Positions 1 to 8,626 are shown, counted from the first letter of the stretch. The stretch is 64,000 nucleotides of DNA from Halobacillus litoralis (GCF_020171725.1 NZ_JAIVAJ010000006.1:372001-436000); one strand, 5' to 3'. Numbers and translations: made by a program. Notes: a model not told the origin generated them from the sequence alone.

Positions 1-724
1 GATCGACGTCCTCGTGCAGCTGATCAGGATAGCCGCTTCCTTTCAATTTTTCATGATGCGAGCGGGCGAGGTTCAGGTTTTCCAACTCGAACCCTTCTTC
101 ATCCAATAAGTTCTGACCTTTTATAGTGTGGTTCTGAATCATATCGAATTCATATTCTGTAAGCTTTGTCTGCTTCTTCAGCACGTCCCCCGGTACCTGC
201 AGTTTCCCGATATCATGAAGAAGGCAGCTGGTCGCAAAGGATTCAATATCCTCTTTCAAAACCTTCCTTCCTATAAAATAGCCTAGAATGAAGACATCCA
301 GAGAATGGGTGAAGGTATATTCGTCATGGTGGAAGAGGTTCATCAGTAAGCGCTTGACGCTTGGTCTTTTTAAGACGTTGATAAAGAGGTTTTGTGCTTC
401 CTTTAATGTCTGAGTCGGTTTTAATAACTCCCCGTATCTTGTCTCTTTTACAAACTTCACGATCTCCTGGTGAAAAAGCTTGCGAAGGAACCTTTCTTCC
501 TGTGATTCCTCTTTTTGTTTATTCTTCTCAACCTGATTAGGAGGCGGTTCTGGATCTGAGGTATCGGTTACTGAAATTAATTCGATCTTCCAGTTTATAA
601 ATTTGTTGATATGCTGGTTGGATATTTTCGTTCCTTTGGGTAGGACAAGTGTGTTGTTACGATAGAGGTCCTCGGCTAAAATATGGTCCGTGGACAACTC
701 TTTTGGATGTAATTTTAGACTCAT
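1..724 (-). CDS. HD-GYP domain protein, C-terminus cut by window edge
   Basis: Probable cyclic-di-GMP phosphodiesterase. The gene runs off the left edge of the window, so only the first 241 residues are visible. The start is the ATG whose complement is at 722-724, with AGGAGAAT about 6 bases upstream. Residues 1-80 look like the N-terminal region common in Bacillales HD-GYP proteins, with a Lys/Glu/Gln-rich linker at about 60-80. HDIGK at 170-174, HHE at 223-225 and GSGYP at 229-233 are the metal-binding HD and GYP signatures. It has the same overall layout as the HD-GYP protein at 57689-58783. The domain assignment is secure; enzymatic activity is inferred from the intact motifs. Confidence 0.88.
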   Translation of the reverse strand, partial: MSLKLHPKELSTDHILAEDLYRNNTLVLPKGTKISNQHINKFINWKIELISVTDTSDPEPPPNQVEKNKQKEESQEERFLRKLFHQEIVKFVKETRYGELLKPTQTLKEAQNLFINVLKRPSVKRLLMNLFHHDEYTFTHSLDVFILGYFIGRKVLKEDIESFATSCLLHDIGKLQVPGDVLKKQTKLTEYEFDMIQNHTIKGQNLLDEEGFELENLNLARSHHEKLKGSGYPDQLHEDVD

Positions 725-798
725 GATACATTCTCCTAAAGGTATTGATACTTCCTCAATCAGTACCCTTAGCGATTGTTTTTCATGCGAGAAACAAC

Positions 799-820
799 GT
801 GGCGTCTAGCCACATTTTTT
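799..820 (-). terminator. weak hairpin after the amidinohydrolase gene
   Basis: GTGGC (799-803) pairs with GCCAC (809-813) across a 5-base loop. Read on the minus strand, a moderately U-rich stretch follows the stem; on the plus strand there is a T6 run at 815-820. It lies between the stop of the 828-1775 gene and the HD-GYP start. The stem is short, so function is uncertain. Confidence 0.35.
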
Positions 821-827
821 CTTGCGG

Positions 828-1775
828 TTAATTCGATGAGCGGATTAAAGGCAGCGTCATGCATCTTATACCTCCACCGCCTTTTTCAAGTTCGTCGATT
901 TCAACTTCGATCAGTTTATGCTTTTTCAGTACTTCATGGTGTTTTAGTATCTTTTTGTTCATTTTCGAGCTGACCAGAAGCGTCTCTGGATTCAGGTTCA
1001 AGAAGTTCAAGTCTGGGAGTGTGCTTTTGACCGAGTCTGTCCATACCGGTTCGATTCCGTGTCTTTGCAAGAAGTCTCCTAGCATGAAATATTGTCCTCC
1101 TGTACGGGTAAGAACGCGGACGGGGAAATAACGCATGTAAGCTTTGGCAAGAAAATGACTGGCTCCCACCATATTGGCGTTCATATCTAAATGCATCGTA
1201 TCTGCCCGCCTTGGGAGGTCGATGGCTGCGACTTCGTTAAATCCTGCTTCAAAAAGTGTATGCTGTACGGCTTCCACGCTCTCCATGCTGCTTCTCATGC
1301 CTACATTGATAAGGACAGCATCTTGGTTCAAGACGTACACATCCCCGAATTCAAGGGCTTTCCATTTCTCATTCTTGATGATCTGGAAGCAGTCCCTCGG
1401 GAACCATCTTTCAAATAATTTGTGGGATAAAATGTACTCCGGTTGTCTCATGGAAGTCGCGGCTTCCCCGGGGATGACCGTTTTTCCACATACCCCAGCC
1501 AAGTCCCGGGTGAACAGCCTGTTGATCAATTGACTGTGAAAGGGTTGATCCTGCGTGCTGATTTCGGTGGAGTAATCGATGACCAATGCCCCTGATTCTT
1601 TCATGGCCTCTATCATGTTTCGGTGTTGATGCTCGGCTTTCTGATAATCAAACGGTTTTGCCCATTGGACGTCTTCAGCGGTTTGTTGGTCGGGCACGTC
1701 TAATGGGGCAGGAGAGCAGACGAGTACCGCCTCGAGTTCATCATGCTCATTAAAGCAGCTTGGTCTAATTTCCAT
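828..1775 (-). CDS. dimethylarginine dimethylaminohydrolase-like amidinohydrolase
   Basis: A 315-residue member of the guanidino-group-modifying superfamily (DDAH / arginine deiminase / amidinotransferase fold). Recognisable positions are the RDLAGV segment with Asp91, the MHLDMN segment with His195, and the C-terminal GGGGIRCMTLP loop with the candidate nucleophile Cys305. The length suits DDAH-like enzymes and is too short for a classical arginine deiminase (about 400 residues). The likely reaction is hydrolysis of a methylated or free guanidino substrate to citrulline or ornithine plus an amine; the exact substrate cannot be read. The start has a GAGGAG site upstream. It is divergent from an amino-acid permease, which suggests a shared amino-acid substrate. 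Confidence 0.82.
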   Translation of the reverse strand: MEIRPSCFNEHDELEAVLVCSPAPLDVPDQQTAEDVQWAKPFDYQKAEHQHRNMIEAMKESGALVIDYSTEISTQDQPFHSQLINRLFTRDLAGVCGKTVIPGEAATSMRQPEYILSHKLFERWFPRDCFQIIKNEKWKALEFGDVYVLNQDAVLINVGMRSSMESVEAVQHTLFEAGFNEVAAIDLPRRADTMHLDMNANMVGASHFLAKAYMRYFPVRVLTRTGGQYFMLGDFLQRHGIEPVWTDSVKSTLPDLNFLNLNPETLLVSSKMNKKILKHHEVLKKHKLIEVEIDELEKGGGGIRCMTLPLIRSSN

Positions 1776-1852
1776 GATTCCAACTCCTCACTATGGTTAT
1801 GTCACATATTCTCTCCCCTTTTTCCCACACTAAACGAAAAGGAGAGGTGAAC

Positions 1853-3145
1853 GTGGAAGAAAAAGGACTGTCTTGGTGGAAGCTCTCGCTGATCGGAGTC
1901 GGCTGCATGATCGGGACCGGGTATTTTCTCGGCTCGAGTCTAGCTGTCCAGCAGGCGGGGGCATCGGTGTTATTCGTCTATTTCATTGCGGGCATCATCA
2001 CATGGTTCGTGTTTCAGGCACTGGCTAAGATGACGGCGGATCATGTGGAGAAAGGGTCATTCAGAACGTATGCAAAGCAGGCGTTTGGTCCGTGGGCAGG
2101 TTTCAGCAACGGGTGGATGTACTGGTCTGGAGAAGTGCTCATTATGGGGAGTCAGCTTACGGCTCTGGCCATTTTCGCGAAATTTTGGTTCCCTTCTGTA
2201 CCGGTTTGGATTTTTGCGTCTATTTTCTCCCTGGCAGGGCTTGCAGTGCTTTATTTAGGTGTGAAAAAGGTCGAGGATATGGAAAACATATTCGGTCTCA
2301 TGAAGGCGGCTGCGATTGTCATGTTTATAGGGCTTGGGTCTGCTGTTCTCTTTGGGTGGATCAACATTCAAGACCCGGCTTTCAAGGTACAGACCATGGA
2401 CTTCGGAACAGGAGAGTGGACCGGTATCTTGGTCGCATTATTGTATGCCTTTTATGCATTCGGAGGAATAGAAGTGATGGGCTTGATGGCAGGAGAATTG
2501 AGAGACCCGAAGGAAGTAGAAAAGTCGGGACGGATTATGATTTTACTTCTTACGGGGTTGTACTTGGTCTCGTTTTACCTAGTCGTAAAACTTGCTCCAG
2601 TTGAAGAGATCGATACGGAGGAGAGTCCTTTTTTAACGGCATTGAAGACGGTGGATTGGGGATGGGTATCTCATGGGTTCAACGGTGTTCTGATTATTGC
2701 CGGGTTTTCGACGATGGTCGCTTCCTTGTATGCGGTAACGGTTATGGCTTCAACGTTGGCAGAAGAAGGGGACGCGCCTGCCTTCTTAAAGAATAAAGGT
2801 GATCGCAACATCCCGCTTCCTGCTTTTTTACTGACGACATCCATGGTTGCGGCTTCTGTCGTATTGGCGCTCTTATTACCAGATAAAATTTTTGCCTATA
2901 TTACCACCGCAGCAGGACTCATGCTGCTATACAACTGGCTGTTCATCTTGTTTTCTTATCGTAAGCTGATGAATGTGCGAGGCGTAAGCAGCCTGAAAGT
3001 TTGGATCGGCGCAGGAGCTCTCTTACTCGGTGTGATCGGCACATGGTTTGATAAAACGAGCCGGACAGGGCTTTGGGTAAGTTTCGCCTTTCTTGCTGTG
3101 ATTGCTGCCGCTACGTTAGTCAAACAAAGAAGGAATCAACGTTGA
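1853..3145 (+). CDS. APC-family amino acid permease
   Basis: An integral membrane amino-acid/cation symporter or exchanger with about 12 predicted hydrophobic segments. The first segment carries GVGCMIGTGYFLG, the conserved substrate-binding loop of TM1 in the APC superfamily, and GGIEVMG around residue 200 matches the TM6 unwound segment. I chose the GTG at 1853 because AAGGAGAGGTG lies just before it; an in-frame ATG at 1793 would add 20 poorly conserved residues and has no comparable ribosome site. It is divergent from the amidinohydrolase, and its last 10 bases overlap the convergent gene at 3136. Substrate unknown. Confidence 0.87.
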   Translation: MEEKGLSWWKLSLIGVGCMIGTGYFLGSSLAVQQAGASVLFVYFIAGIITWFVFQALAKMTADHVEKGSFRTYAKQAFGPWAGFSNGWMYWSGEVLIMGSQLTALAIFAKFWFPSVPVWIFASIFSLAGLAVLYLGVKKVEDMENIFGLMKAAAIVMFIGLGSAVLFGWINIQDPAFKVQTMDFGTGEWTGILVALLYAFYAFGGIEVMGLMAGELRDPKEVEKSGRIMILLLTGLYLVSFYLVVKLAPVEEIDTEESPFLTALKTVDWGWVSHGFNGVLIIAGFSTMVASLYAVTVMASTLAEEGDAPAFLKNKGDRNIPLPAFLLTTSMVAASVVLALLLPDKIFAYITTAAGLMLLYNWLFILFSYRKLMNVRGVSSLKVWIGAGALLLGVIGTWFDKTSRTGLWVSFAFLAVIAAATLVKQRRNQR

Positions 3146-3882
3146 ATCCGGTTCATCCTATTCATAAACGGGCACTTTGGAGGAGTGTTCTCATCATCCG
3201 CTAAAAAATATTGCTCCCACTCCAGGTTGTCATTTTGTCCGTACCATTTAAGAGATGGATGAGGTGGGCGGGAGTCATAGTCTTCGAGTCGCTTTCGAAT
3301 GGCTGATTTCAGTTTTCTTCCGTAAGCCGTGCCATCATGTATATCCTCAAATACCCACCTTGGCTGGAGGGCGATTAAGAAGTGGGGGAACTGGCGGCTT
3401 TTCCTTTTTTCGTGAGCAGGTGTTGCACAGAAAATGAAGTAAGGTTCCCCGTCGAAGCAGAACTCCCATGAAGAATCGTCAGGGTTTGGGGAAACATGCT
3501 CAGGCCAAGGTGCTTGATCGAGTTCATGGATGCGCTGAATCAATGACCAGAAAACAGACTGATAGTGGTCAATCGTTGTTTCTGAAGAAAAGGATCGTGT
3601 GTCAAAAAACACCACAAGTGAGGCGTAGGGACCTGTTTCTCGTGATATTCTCCCGTAATCCTTGAGTAAATCTGCGAATTGTTCGGCGGCCTGTTCAGAA
3701 CGGGGGTCACCCGTGAATCCGAAGCGGAGGGAATCTTGAAGAAACCCCTGGACCCCGGGGACACAAGGATAAGGCGCTGTTCGATCGGTCATCATATGAG
3801 CAAAATAGTCATAGGCGGACTGCTGCCATGATTGGAGAAGACTATTCTCAGTTTCCAAAGAGGTTTTGGTGAATAAACTCAA
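3136..3882 (-). CDS. YqcI/YcgG family protein
   Basis: A 248-residue protein resembling the YqcI/YcgG family (guanitoxin-type GntA relatives are in the same group). Visible features are a Cys-Pro-rich stretch PYPCVPG near residue 40, the conserved core WEFCFDGEPYFIFCATPAH in the middle, and a C-terminal CPF motif. Some family members are heme-containing oxygenases; that function is not shown here. The start is a TTG with a GGAGGGAG ribosome site. The 3' end overlaps the convergent permease gene by 10 bases. It is probably monocistronic, because 63 bases separate its start from the LysE gene. Confidence 0.75.
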   Translation of the reverse strand: MSLFTKTSLETENSLLQSWQQSAYDYFAHMMTDRTAPYPCVPGVQGFLQDSLRFGFTGDPRSEQAAEQFADLLKDYGRISRETGPYASLVVFFDTRSFSSETTIDHYQSVFWSLIQRIHELDQAPWPEHVSPNPDDSSWEFCFDGEPYFIFCATPAHEKRKSRQFPHFLIALQPRWVFEDIHDGTAYGRKLKSAIRKRLEDYDSRPPHPSLKWYGQNDNLEWEQYFLADDENTPPKCPFMNRMNRIQR

Positions 3883-3945
3883 AACCGCTCCCTCCTCTAC
3901 ACGTTGTCACGTTATCGTATGAAGGAGCGGGCATTAGGTGTATGT

Positions 3946-4575
3946 CTAACTAATCAGCTGATTCAGAGCCTGAAAACCGAAATACACTCCGAATCCGATC
4001 AGGATAATGCCTGAGACAATAGAAATCCACTGAAGGAATGCTGGACTCACCCATTTTCTTGCCCCGGCAGCAGCAGAAGCCATGGTGAGATCCCACGCCA
4101 TAATGCCGATGAAAATGGCACCACTGTACAAAAGAAGCTGGCGGCCTTCGTAATTCTCTGCGGTTTGAGCAAGCATGGATCCATATATGCCGAGCCAGAA
4201 CAATAGATTCAACGGGTTGGAAATTGCCAGTAGAAACCCTGATAGGAATGACCTTCTTCTAGGTTCCCTCGCTAAGCCTTCAGCTGAAGGGGACGGAGCA
4301 GACGCCTTCACGATACTTTCAATTCCCGTATAGCATAGGACGAAGAACCCGAACGCAAAGAGAAAGGTTTGGATAAAGGGACGATCCAGCCAATTTGAAA
4401 TACCGAAAAATATCATGAGCATCATCAGAGCGTCAGCGATCATCGCTCCAAGACCGATCAACCATGCATGTATGAAACCGAAGCGGATGCCTTTATCGAG
4501 TTGTGCCGCGTTGATGGGTCCCATAGGTGCTGATAGAGTGACCCCGAGTAATATATAACTTAGTAACACTGCCAT
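3946..4575 (-). CDS. LysE/RhtB-family exporter
   Basis: A 209-residue membrane protein of the LysE superfamily, which exports amino acids or related metabolites. The N-terminus has the family signature LSAPMGPINAAQL in the first hydrophobic segment, and about six hydrophobic stretches follow (around residues 1-25, 32-52, 60-82, 105-130, 137-160 and 172-200). I place the start at the ATG at 4575 because a purine-rich AAAGGGGGAG site precedes it; the longer frame to 4596 would translate the ribosome binding site itself. Substrate unknown. Confidence 0.85.
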   Translation of the reverse strand: MAVLLSYILLGVTLSAPMGPINAAQLDKGIRFGFIHAWLIGLGAMIADALMMLMIFFGISNWLDRPFIQTFLFAFGFFVLCYTGIESIVKASAPSPSAEGLAREPRRRSFLSGFLLAISNPLNLLFWLGIYGSMLAQTAENYEGRQLLLYSGAIFIGIMAWDLTMASAAAGARKWVSPAFLQWISIVSGIILIGFGVYFGFQALNQLIS

Positions 4576-4633
4576 CTGTTCTCCCCCTTTACCCATTCTC
4601 TTTCTACTATATCTTAAAAAGGACGAGCTTATG

Positions 4634-4675
4634 AAAAAAAGATGGAAGTCCGTTTCATTGGACTTCCATCTTTTT
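4634..4675. terminator. bidirectional Rho-independent terminator
   Basis: A perfect 11-bp stem pairs GATGGAAGTCC (4641-4651) with GGACTTCCATC (4660-4670), with an 8-base loop. A7 precedes it and T5 follows, so it can work on both strands. It mainly serves the coat gene ending at 4677. Confidence 0.9.
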
Positions 4676-4676
4676 G

Positions 4677-5303
4677 TTAGTGCATAGGGTTGTTCGGGTT
4701 TGTTTGGGCAGGTGCTTCTGTGTAGCTTTGGAGCATAGCGTTCATATCCTGTGCGTTCAGCTGTGGTACTTGATAGTAGCCGTGTTTGTTTTGATATAAG
4801 AAGGTTTCGTAGCTCATCTCGATAAAGTTCGGAATGCTGTCTGCGATGACACGTCTCAGAACAGGGTTCGTCATTTCAAGAGATGTCATGGAAAGAAGGG
4901 AAGCGAGTGATTTCGTCTGACCCAGCATGTAGGCGGAAAGCCCTTTGTCCGACAGGTCGCTGACGGATTGGTTCGGCTTCTTCGGCTGTCCAGGCTTCAC
5001 TCCATATACGGCATCGTTGTTCTGCGTCATTTTGTACTGCTGGGTAGGTGTTGCAGGATCCTGTCCACTTGAGAAGCTGTGGACAATCGTGTTGTACGTT
5101 TGTGTAACAAAATCGGATTGACGCTTCAGAATGTCTTTCAGTTCAGGATCTTGAATGTGCTGATCATACATTTGGTATTGATCGAGCAAGCTGATCATAC
5201 CGGCGATGACTTCGTGTGCGTCAAACAGTTCATGACCCCCGTGGTTTTGATTCATCATAGGCTGTTGGTTCTGTTGGTTAGCGGGTTGTTGTTGATTCTG
5301 CAT
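4677..5303 (-). CDS. CotF-family spore coat protein
   Basis: A 208-residue protein with a Gln/Asn-rich N-terminus (about residues 1-22) followed by a helical coat-F domain. HELFDAHEVIAGMISLLDQY at about 24-43 resembles the first helix of CotF-type ferritin-like coat proteins, and the second half (about 120-185) contains further amphipathic helices and YETFLYQNKHGYYQVPQL. It is likely assembled into the spore coat. It has its own terminator and a GGAGGA ribosome site. Two further CotF-type genes occur at 35887 and 36234. Confidence 0.8.
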   Translation of the reverse strand: MQNQQQPANQQNQQPMMNQNHGGHELFDAHEVIAGMISLLDQYQMYDQHIQDPELKDILKRQSDFVTQTYNTIVHSFSSGQDPATPTQQYKMTQNNDAVYGVKPGQPKKPNQSVSDLSDKGLSAYMLGQTKSLASLLSMTSLEMTNPVLRRVIADSIPNFIEMSYETFLYQNKHGYYQVPQLNAQDMNAMLQSYTEAPAQTNPNNPMH

Positions 5304-5458
5304 GAAAATCCTCCTCTAATGTTATACGTCTTCATCTTTCCCTAAGGAAGGAGAATCATGTGCTTCATTGAAAACGTTATAATATATTCACACAAAAATG
5401 TCGATTCATGTTAAGCTGAGGTATATGAGTGAATTTTCAAACAATAGGAGGCGTAGGG

Positions 5459-5683
5459 TTGAAAATATTAAGTTATCGACATGTGACATCGGTGGATTCG
5501 GTGAAAGAAAATCGCTGCGAAAGAAAAGTCCTTCAGGTGATTGTGGACGACGCAGAAGAGTTTGCTTTAATGGCTAAATCAAATGGACTGGAATTAGAAG
5601 GGCCATTCGTCCAGGAAGACAAACGCGTTTACACTTTGACAGCACATGATCGTATGCCCGTTACGATTCATTCAGAAAAATGA
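5459..5683 (+). CDS. small hypothetical protein, 74 aa
   Basis: I do not recognise this family. The TTG at 5459 is chosen because AGGAGG lies 8 to 13 bases upstream; a further in-frame ATG at 5429 lacks a ribosome site. The product is soluble, mixed charge, with no signal peptide or membrane segment, and has an alternating hydrophobic pattern (KVLQVIVDDAEEFALMAKSN) suggesting a small alpha/beta domain. It is transcribed alone between the divergent coat gene and the YpjP-like gene. Confidence 0.6.
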   Translation: MKILSYRHVTSVDSVKENRCERKVLQVIVDDAEEFALMAKSNGLELEGPFVQEDKRVYTLTAHDRMPVTIHSEK

Positions 5684-5757
5684 CACTTTTGATACATAAA
5701 TAGAAAAGGGATTCATGATAAAATTGAGGGAAAGAGGATCGAAAGGGAGACTCAGAA

Positions 5758-6366
5758 ATGACAACTTGGGGAAGAAAGTTATTTGTAATACTCGTATCTG
5801 TATTGACGCTGGGACTCTATATCCCGCCAACCTATGCTGCTGATGCACCAGAAAATAAAGAAATCGCACCTCAAGAGCCTGAAGAACAGGGCAGGGAAGC
5901 GTTTATTGAGGAATCTGTGCAAACAGAACAGGACGAGCTGACTGAAGACATCCCTCTGACGGCTGACGATTATGTCCATCAAATGAAAGAACAGGCAAAA
6001 GAACAAACCCTGACAAAAATGGGACCGCGTATTATCCAGAAAGTAGATCGTGACATGACGGAAGAGATCTTACCAAAGATTGAGGAAATCGTGGATTCTA
6101 TCCTGGATGAAGTAGGGGAGGACGAGCTTCCTTACTATGAAATTACAGAAGAACTCACGCCAGGTTATGGGGAGAAGATCTTCACAGTGATCAATCATCA
6201 TACAGGCGAAGAACTAGCCCGCTTTGATGTGAGAAGAGACAAGAGACCTGGGGACGGTTACTGGTTCAACTTCCACTATCACTTACAAGAAGACAATTTT
6301 GCTAAACACCATGCGATTGGTGAAATCTATTGGGAAAAGAATACACCACCTAAGTGGATGTCATAG
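5758..6366 (+). CDS. YpjP-like secreted protein
   Basis: A 202-residue protein with an N-terminal hydrophobic signal segment (about residues 5-25, ending YIPPTYAADA), an acidic Glu/Gln-rich linker (about 28-70), and a C-terminal domain with the conserved-looking segments VINHHTGEELARFDVRRDKRP and WFNFHYHLQEDN. Length and layout resemble B. subtilis YpjP; function is unknown. A likely signal-peptidase site lies after TYA. It is monocistronic and ends at a terminator shared with the convergent HxlR gene. Confidence 0.72.
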   Translation: MTTWGRKLFVILVSVLTLGLYIPPTYAADAPENKEIAPQEPEEQGREAFIEESVQTEQDELTEDIPLTADDYVHQMKEQAKEQTLTKMGPRIIQKVDRDMTEEILPKIEEIVDSILDEVGEDELPYYEITEELTPGYGEKIFTVINHHTGEELARFDVRRDKRPGDGYWFNFHYHLQEDNFAKHHAIGEIYWEKNTPPKWMS

Positions 6367-6370
6367 AAGA

Positions 6371-6405
6371 TGAGGGCGATTGAATCAATCGCCCTCATTT
6401 TTTTG
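6371..6405. terminator. shared convergent terminator embedded in a coding end
   Basis: TGAGGGCGATT (6371-6381) pairs with AATCGCCCTCA (6387-6397), with a 5-base loop, followed by T7. The right arm overlaps the last codons and stop of the minus-strand HxlR gene (stop at 6385-6387). Confidence 0.88.
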
Positions 6406-6735
6406 GCTTCTGTGAGATTCACCCCAGTCGTGCATGGCTTCGAGGATAGGAAGAAGCGTCTTTCCTTCCTCCGTCATCGAATATTCGACTTTCGGTGGGA
6501 TCTCATCATATTGCTTCCGCTGAATGAATCCATCTTCTTCTAATTCCTTCAACTGTTGACTCAACATCTTGTGTGCTACACCTGGAAGCAGCCTTCGCAG
6601 TTCGTTGTAGCGGTGTGTCCCATCCATGCCAAGATGCCATAAGATCACGCTCTTCCACTTTCCGCCGATTTTTCTTAATGTATATTCAATCGAGCATTTC
6701 AACTTTCCGTTTTCATCGACAGGCGTTTGATCCAT
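6385..6735 (-). CDS. HxlR-family winged-helix regulator
   Basis: A 116-residue MarR/DUF24 (HxlR-type) transcription regulator. The core KIGGKWKSVILWHL and the recognition region RRLLPGVAHKMLSQQLKELEEDG are family hallmarks. Cys14 occupies the N-terminal position used for thiol sensing in HypR- and YodB-type members, so response to electrophiles or oxidants is plausible. It is divergent from a glyoxalase-fold protein at 6854, the usual regulator/target arrangement for this family. The shared intergenic region contains an inverted repeat at 6751-6768. Confidence 0.9.
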   Translation of the reverse strand: MDQTPVDENGKLKCSIEYTLRKIGGKWKSVILWHLGMDGTHRYNELRRLLPGVAHKMLSQQLKELEEDGFIQRKQYDEIPPKVEYSMTEEGKTLLPILEAMHDWGESHRSQKNEGD

Positions 6736-6750
6736 AGATTATCTCTCCTT

Positions 6751-6768
6751 ACTAACCTTTACGTTAGT
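6751..6768. promoter_or_regulatory. candidate HxlR operator
   Basis: ACTAAC (6751-6756) and GTTAGT (6763-6768) form a perfect inverted repeat with a 6-base spacer, 16 bases upstream of the regulator start and in the divergent promoter region. The site type fits a dimeric winged-helix repressor. Assignment is by position and symmetry only. Confidence 0.5.
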
Positions 6769-6853
6769 TTCTCACAAAAAAGTGCATTCTTTCGCTACTT
6801 ATCGTAAGCGTGTAAGATAAAAGCGTCAAATCATTTACAAGGAGGAATTGCAC

Positions 6854-7348
6854 ATGCAACCTTATCCAAGAAGTTTTTCTCATATTGGTTTATCCGTTCC
6901 AGATCTTGATGAAGCCGTGAAATTTTATACAGAAGTATTCGGGTGGTACACCTTAATGGAACCGTCTATGGTGTATAACGACGATACGCCAGTCGGGCAG
7001 ATGTGTCGTGATGTCTTCGGCAATGACTGGGAAGAGTTCAGAATCGCCCACTTGTCTACAGGGGACCGCATTGGAGTAGAATTATTCGAGTTCGGTCATA
7101 ATGAAAAGCCGGAGGATAATTTCGAGTATTGGAAGACAGGCATTTTCCATTACTGTATCCAAGATCCCGACATCGAAGGAATCGTTGAAAAAATCAAAGC
7201 TTACGGCGGTAAGCAGAGAATGCCGATCCGTGAGTATTATCCAGATGAAAAGCCATATAAAATGGTGTATGTGGAAGATCCGTTTGGAAATGTATTCGAG
7301 ATCTATACGCATAGTTATGAGCTGACGTATTCCAAAGGGGCTTATTAA
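6854..7348 (+). CDS. glyoxalase/VOC-family protein
   Basis: A 164-residue vicinal-oxygen-chelate fold protein. The beta-alpha-beta modules begin with FSHIGLSVPDLDEAVKFYTEVFGW near the N-terminus and continue with a C-terminal module ending YVEDPFGNVFEIYTHS. Candidate metal ligands are His12, Glu near VELFEF, His in IFHYC and Glu in FEIYT. Such proteins include dioxygenases, glyoxalases and thiol-conjugate enzymes. Start at ATG 6854 with AAGGAGG 8 bases away; a TTG at 6848 is less likely. Divergent to HxlR, so a role in detoxifying quinones or aldehydes is the simplest inference. Confidence 0.85.
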   Translation: MQPYPRSFSHIGLSVPDLDEAVKFYTEVFGWYTLMEPSMVYNDDTPVGQMCRDVFGNDWEEFRIAHLSTGDRIGVELFEFGHNEKPEDNFEYWKTGIFHYCIQDPDIEGIVEKIKAYGGKQRMPIREYYPDEKPYKMVYVEDPFGNVFEIYTHSYELTYSKGAY

Positions 7349-7410
7349 TCAATATAGAGTTTTACTGGAAGGGGGAGTTCGGTTTGTGGCTGAGCTCCCT
7401 ACTTATTGAA

Positions 7411-7914
7411 TTAAGGCTGTGTTTGGTCTTGATTCAGTGATGAAGCATCTTTTGTGGCAAGTCTTTTCTTTGAAGTGGCCGTAGCAGGGGTGATCTTTTC
7501 ATAGCCTGAAGCTTTCGATAATCCAAATGGAGGCATGTTGACGTAGATGCCTTCGCGGTTCTCTTTTGGCACGATATAGGTCTCGTGATAAATGCCTACA
7601 GAACCGTTTGTTCCGATCCTTCTATTGAAGTTCTTCCATGCATGAAGGTGTTGGTGGCCTTTGGCATAAGCGGACAATTCTTCATAAGAGCGCCAGTACT
7701 GAACGAGCATCACTGTTCGACCGAAAAACATTTCAGTTGATAAGAAGCCGAGGCTTTTGTTGATGTACAATTCTTTAATCATCCCGGGCATGGCACTGAA
7801 AACGGGCAGCCATTTATGAACCGCCCACCACTTATTCACACGCATCCCGATAATAAACACGACAACATCCCCTTCATGGGCATCCGTGAAACGCTCAGCA
7901 ATGACCTTCTTCAT
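7411..7914 (-). CDS. DUF4188 family protein
   Basis: A 167-residue protein resembling the DUF4188 family, which is distantly related to small dimeric monooxygenases. Recognisable segments are VVVFIIGMRVNKWW near the N-terminus, MLVQYWRSYEELSAYA in the middle (an ABM-like strand/helix) and GIYHETYIVP. It is encoded in an operon with the PadR regulator upstream and overlaps it by 4 bases (ATGA), so the two are translationally coupled. The C-terminal 30 residues are Lys/Thr/Ser-rich and look disordered. Substrate unknown. Confidence 0.75.
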   Translation of the reverse strand: MKKVIAERFTDAHEGDVVVFIIGMRVNKWWAVHKWLPVFSAMPGMIKELYINKSLGFLSTEMFFGRTVMLVQYWRSYEELSAYAKGHQHLHAWKNFNRRIGTNGSVGIYHETYIVPKENREGIYVNMPPFGLSKASGYEKITPATATSKKRLATKDASSLNQDQTQP

Positions 7915-8462
7915 CGTTTCTCCTCCTTAAAAGCTCTTATGGTATCTTCACTCCACTCAATGGCGGCATAGGTCGTACGTTTTCCGTAATCCAACGTGAA
8001 CAGCCAGTACATCGCATCTTCATCGTCTTGATGATTGCTGCGGATCATCTCTTCAATCGCCTGATAATTCGTATAGACGCTTTGCAGGTTCTGGTGATAG
8101 TTCTTGAGTAATTCAAGGGTGTTCGAGCGGTCCTGGTGACGGCTGAAAAACAATTTCAAAAGCCATTCGTTCTTTTCCTTAGGAATGCTTTCCAAGGGTT
8201 CAGCGAGCCAGGCGTGAAGAGCTTCCTTGCCTTTGTCGGTCAGGTGGTATTCTTTTTTGTCTGGTTTGTCTTCCTGCGCATGCTCTTGTACAGAGGCCAG
8301 TCCTTCATCTACGAGTTTTTTTAAAGTAGGGTAGATTTGTCCGTAACTGATTTTCCAGAAGTGATTCAAAGATGTGTCGATCATCTGTTTAATGGAATAG
8401 CCTGATCGGCATCCTGTAGTCAGTACGCCGAGAATGGCGAATTTCGTATGGTTCGTTGTCAT
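7911..8462 (-). CDS. PadR-family transcription regulator
   Basis: A 183-residue PadR regulator with a winged-helix domain at about residues 5-80 (TKFAILGVLTTG, SYGQIYPTLKKLVDEGL, KKEYHLTDKGKEAL) and a helical dimerisation domain after residue 90. The first gene of a two-gene operon with the DUF4188 gene; PadR proteins typically repress their own operon and respond to small hydrophobic molecules. An AT-rich inverted repeat sits just upstream at 8492-8513. Confidence 0.88.
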   Translation of the reverse strand: MTTNHTKFAILGVLTTGCRSGYSIKQMIDTSLNHFWKISYGQIYPTLKKLVDEGLASVQEHAQEDKPDKKEYHLTDKGKEALHAWLAEPLESIPKEKNEWLLKLFFSRHQDRSNTLELLKNYHQNLQSVYTNYQAIEEMIRSNHQDDEDAMYWLFTLDYGKRTTYAAIEWSEDTIRAFKEEKR

Positions 8463-8491
8463 ATCTTCATCACCTATATCTAATTGATATA

Positions 8492-8513
8492 TATCATCTT
8501 ACTATATATGATA
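8492..8513. promoter_or_regulatory. candidate PadR operator
   Basis: TATCAT (8492-8497) and ATGATA (8508-8513) form an inverted repeat with 10 bases between, inside a TA-rich stretch directly upstream of padR. PadR sites are often of this ATAT-rich dyad type. Evidence is symmetry and position only. Confidence 0.45.
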
Positions 8514-8626
8514 AACCTACTTGAGCCTGAAGGCAATACGCAAAACCGATCGGAGCGTATTAAAAGGTGTGCCCTGGACAAGGGAGGGAATGAGGAAGGA
8601 AACAAAATGTTGAAGGTGGGATTGTG

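Noticed and set aside
1174..1533. Plus-strand frames of 75-119 codons inside the amidinohydrolase gene
   Set aside because: They are antisense shadows of a well-supported gene with no ribosome sites.
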